The translations under genes were made by a program, and so were the position numbers. Positions 60,250 through 64,000 of a stretch of DNA of 64,000 nt are shown one piece after another. The stretch is from Spisula solida (taxonomy: Eukaryota; Mollusca; Bivalvia; Venerida; Mactridae): the NCBI GenBank assembly GCA_947247005.1, contig OX365959.1, positions 37,423,097-37,487,096 on the forward strand, written 5' to 3'. How positions within the stretch are numbered: the stretch's first letter is position 1; each line of letters begins with the position of its first letter. The notes below the pieces were generated by a model, which was given only the letters and a program-made list of their open reading frames with translations, did not search any database and was not told the DNA's origin.

Positions 60250-61539
60250 CACGTGTCATTTAATGACGCATGATTGGTTTAATCATCTATTCTTATTCTT
60301 CTTCTTAATTTGAGTTACAGTTTCTAGTATCCACATTCCTCGACATGTACATATCTACTTAGATGTGTGTCAATGAATGTAGTTAACAACTAAGTTATCA
60401 GAACACAACCTTAATCAAATTTTCAGTCACACTGTTTCGTATATTTTAAAATTTTCGTTATTCCAGCGAAGTTTATACAATGAAACACAATTATCTCATT
60501 TATAAAGAGGTTTATTATTCTGTCAGATAATCTGCATCGTAATTCGTGAATTTAGATGTCAAATTGCTTGTGTAATGTTTTAGTAAATTCGTAAAATGCA
60601 TGTCAAATTAAGTTATACTAGTTTAATACTTTTGGGACTTTGCACTGGAAAGTGACATACGACGCCGTATTGGATGTATTAAGAATACAAGCTTATGTGA
60701 ATATGTTGTCATCATAGGTCTTCCACCTTCATGATGTTGAAAAAAACTATACAAATGTCGATCAACTAATATACTAAGTTATCTAAACTGTCAAAAAGTT
60801 GAAAACGTTATATGGATTTCCATTTATTCCCCGAATCATTTTTGTTACCTTCCCAATTATATCCATCGAATTCAAAATGTCGCCATTCCTCACATGACCA
60901 TTTCTGTCTTGTATCCAGCACATTCTAAAATGTCCAGCCCTAGCAAGATATTCTTTGTCTATACTGTGACCAATGCATTATTTACTACTTGTTTTTATTT
61001 GTTCAGATAGTGTTCATTGTATCTAGCAATTGTTGCCCAGTCTGTTATTACGACGCAGATCATTGCATTTTTGTCTGCACTGTGCTAACTTACTTCAGGT
61101 CGATTGTGAAAACTCTGATTGTTTTTTTTATTTCCATATTCCAAATTTGAAGGAATGTGTTTGCGTGTGTTCAATGTATCTAACAACTAATGCTGTGTTC
61201 TTCAACTATTGTCGAGTTGAAGGTTTAACTTGCGTACAAAAGTCAGAAAGCCATTGCATTGTCTGCAATTCATTTTGACATATATAACAGTATGCATTTT
61301 AAGAGCTGTACTAACTTAATTCAGACCGATTGTGCAACACAGTCTACAACCTTCTACAACTATAAAATCTCTTGACACTTAATTTTCACATGGATTCTAT
61401 CTCCAAGGGGATATGAGAAAATATACCTGTTAATACTGTGTGTTTTAGTTTAGTTTATACTAATTTATTTAAGGTCGATTGTGAAACAAGTTTTTCCAAC
61501 TTATATTAATCACTCTCGACACCTCAATCCTGATGTTAT

Positions 61540-61715
61540 CCATCGCCACGAGGGTATGAGAGAAGAGAAGCCAGTTTCCCTTTTATGCTGAGCGTCTAGC
61601 AAGGGAATTTCTGGTACCATTTTTATTTCGTCTTTGGTATGACGCGGCCAGGGATCGAACCCGAGACCTCCTGCGCTCAACTACTAGACTATCGATGAGG
61701 CGGTGTGTTTTATAA
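61540..61715 (-). mobile_element. tRNA-derived SINE
   Basis: Minus strand: gatagtctagtagttgagcg (A-box) and tcgggttcgatccctgg (B-box), then cataccaaagacg and a ggtaccagaaattccctt tail. A different family from the others in the window. Confidence 0.65.
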
Positions 61716-62276
61716 TTATCCAAACCTTGTACGAGTTACATGGTACATCTATTAATAATGTAGCATAATTCTAATACAGATGTACCTTTAGGATTTATAA
61801 TTAATATAATTCTGCTTTTTTTCCTAAAAACTGTACATTTAAATACAAAATGTACAAGATCTATTTTTTTGAAAACGAAAATATCTTGGCATGATTGTTC
61901 CGCGCATATGTTGTAGAATACTCTAGTACATGGCAACATGACAAACAAAGGATATTTTCATTACTACGTTTCCATGACATGTGGCATACAATGCATTAGC
62001 CTAAATATATTTTGGTGTATAAGAAATCATTTGCAATATAATGTTTATATAATGTGATAACTGGAAGAGTCTTTGCACGAACTGGGTTGTGTAAACATGT
62101 AGTTGTATTAGATTGTTGTCATTTTGAGTAACCTACACAAACATTACAGAACTATTGGAATAATGAATCCATTGATTTAAACTGATTTTATTACTGGTAT
62201 TTTGTGCAAACTTTCACTTTCTCCCCTCTCTCTAAATTAGAACTTTAGACAATGCGAAAATAACTTTGACTAAAGT

Positions 62277-62531
62277 TTAAAATGAATTTGTCGATTTTAG
62301 ATGCTTCTGTAGTACCGCATTCGGAGCACCTCCTACAATTCTGTTGTAGAATTTATCTGGCGACGTCAGGAAGCGATAAATGCCGAACGGACCGTTCCAA
62401 TTGGTAATACCGGTACGTGGTTTCTTAATTTGATCGTTATTTGTATCTGATATGCTAAACTTTGGCATATTGGGGACTGTATGCCAATCGACTATATTTA
62501 CTTTGTTTCTCGTAATACATGTATGAGTCAT
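62277..62531 (-). CDS. ORF with protein-like composition, paralogue decayed at 21547
   Basis: The minus-strand frame (84 codons, TAA at 62279-62277) contains NIVDWHTVPNMPKFSISD, then NNDQIKKPRTG, NWNGPFGIYRFL, SPDKFYNRIVGGAPNAVLQK and HLKSTNSF. In F the same stretch lacks exactly 32 codons between KPRT and AVLQ, without loss of frame. Gly/Pro/Asn-rich composition differs from the AT shadows. No family recognised. It may be the last exon of a gene or an element-encoded protein; the F copy has stops upstream. Confidence 0.33.
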   Translation of the reverse strand: MTHTCITRNKVNIVDWHTVPNMPKFSISDTNNDQIKKPRTGITNWNGPFGIYRFLTSPDKFYNRIVGGAPNAVLQKHLKSTNSF

Positions 62532-63024
62532 ATTGGACGTCGGTACTTTGGCTATGAATATGCCATTTCAAATAGATGAGTGAATATACTCGACCGGCTA
62601 GTGCACGAGTTAATGAAATTAAACTTCGAAACGCAGGCGAATGATGAAGACTTATAAGCAGTATGGATATACATGTAAACACCCCGCTTTTGGATCAATG
62701 TTCGATTGTACCTGATACGGTAACATACAAAGCTAAGATCACAAGGCTCGGAACAATCCACTTCTGACGGAGATGGAATATGAAGACACAGAAGGTGATA
62801 TTTGTACCGTCCTGTTTCACGTATTGATAGAAGAGGTGAATCGAGCCCACATAAAATATCGGTCAGACCATAGGCGGTTACATATTGGGCACTAATGCAG
62901 AAATTTAATATAAGGTATTTGGTACTTTGCCAAAGGATTCCACTTGTCTGGAATATGCTAGAAAATTAATCCATACTAACATTCAGTTTTATAGTTTACA
63001 GCATAATCTAAAAAGATAATATTT

Positions 63025-63100
63025 AGTCGGACAAGGAAGTCCGCACTCAACTTAACAAGTCGAGCACAGAAAACGTACCAGACACAATGCCCAACACACA
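63025..63100 (+). repeat. Dispersed repeat R fragment
   Basis: agtcggacaaggaagtccgc, cttaacaagtcgagcacaga and cacaatgcccaacac match the family at 23375; it is the E counterpart of 20930-21003. Confidence 0.6.
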
Positions 63101-64000
63101 ACAGAACGAGAAAAAGATATATTGGTTTGATTTCTTGAGAGATTATTTCGACAAGATACGCAGTACGAAATTCGAGAGTTATAAACGTTAATACAGGCTT
63201 GACAATAACTCAGACACCAATTTAATAAAAAAATATAATTATTAATGACTTATGATATTGATAAATTATAACTATTATTTATACATAATGAACCGTGCAG
63301 TTAAGAGTGAGTAGACATACACAGAATAATTTAGTGTTGCCTTAACTGTACCGACCGTCGCTCCATATTACAAATTAATGTCATAATAGAAAAAATAACT
63401 TACATAGCTCGGAGACAAACCTTATTGCATAACATCAACAATTTTGGAAACACGTACCAGTTACCTTCTTGCGCTAAAAGATGCACTTAACGTCATATGT
63501 GAACCTACGTCTTGGAGATATCAGTACAAATAGTGTGATCCCTGTAACTTGTATTCCAATTAACAATGATAAATACAGACGGTTGGATATATCTAGACAT
63601 TGTTGCTTTTCAGTAGAGAATATATATAAATACTTTCCAATGATGACTTATATGGTTACAGACTCTTTTGACAATATATTAGTATTGATACACACTCTGG
63701 GGGCAACAGCGGGGAAAGTATGTGTGTTCATTTTGTAACATCATGCTAACTTGTCATTTATTATTCAGGAAACGATAAACTAACTAGACCTTGTTGCAAC
63801 TCCTTTGTTAGAACATCAGATATTGACAATTTGTTAACTATCCATAACTAATTGATAACCTAGACTTGTGCTTGCCGCAAACTCGGGAGTGTACATAACT
63901 TAAACGATGTAGAAAGAACACATGATAACACTGTTAAAAGAACGACATGATCATCATCAGTAAAGAATAACGTTTATAGTGATTTAGTAAGGACATATTC

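Larger units (their letters stand above)
60250..63900 (-). repeat. Segments W and E, inverse of 22760-18690
   Basis: 60360-60420 matches the inverse of 29550-29610 and 22680-22740; 60480 onwards matches the inverse of F. Z, present in C and D, is absent. The homology runs to the end of the window region near 63900. Confidence 0.75.

Noticed and set aside
61640..61710. Possible tRNA gene on minus strand
   Set aside because: No acceptor-stem pairing, and a SINE tail is attached.
63481..63738. 85-codon plus-strand frame near the window end
   Set aside because: The F counterpart (about 18970-19240, inverse) has stops in this frame, and differences are not codon-patterned.

Overview
The window looks like intergenic or intronic DNA from a large, AT-rich eukaryotic genome, most likely a bivalve mollusc. 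The clues are a Helentron/pearl-type element with roughly 150 bp internal tandem repeats, tRNA-derived SINEs, several families of small inverted-repeat transposons, a LINE tail, and spliced-gene signals (pyrimidine tracts, AG|GT sites, AATAAA). There are no operons, ribosome binding sites, rRNA genes or CRISPR arrays. No reading frame exceeds 107 codons in 64 kb. All homology statements below come from reading the sequence against itself; no database was searched.

The dominant structure is one very long repeat, called U here, present in at least four partial copies. Copy A (195-15296, forward) and copy B (44921-60177, forward) are close to identical by eye. B runs on directly into E (about 60250-63900). 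A third, more diverged copy C lies inverted at about 35120-43835. A fourth lies inverted as D (about 23160-28480) followed by F (about 18690-22560), and F is the inverse of E. Read in U's own direction the order is A-part, then Z (kept in C and D, missing after B), then W, then F/E, so U is at least 19 kb long.

Region by region: 1-5492 is the start of U, bounded by inverted arms of about 0.4 kb, with a Helentron-like element inside; in copy A that element is split by a 3.2 kb insertion carrying five RFX X-box palindromes spaced 142-151 bp. 5500-15296 holds a 62 bp CRE/E2F-like duplication, SINEs, foldbacks and two coding remnants. 15297-18690 is transposon-rich (LINE tail, Tc1/mariner-like MITE). 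18690-28480 is F plus D. 28480-35120 is mostly not U: an inverted Helentron-like element with nested insertions, then a stretch with foldbacks and weak splice signals. 35120-43835 is C, carrying four small transposons. 43836-44920 is a non-U gap with a plausible two-exon gene end. 44921-63970 is B plus E, with two transposons that are absent from A.

I do not see an intact protein gene. Fragments that look coding are: a short exon shared by A, B and C that differs by in-frame and silent changes; a start-exon-like ORF next to it; an ORF in E with an in-frame 96-base gap in F; a two-exon candidate at 44.2-44.7 kb; and a LINE ORF2 tail. Because the copies are independent, they give empty sites for several insertions, which fixes transposon ends and target-site duplications without any search.
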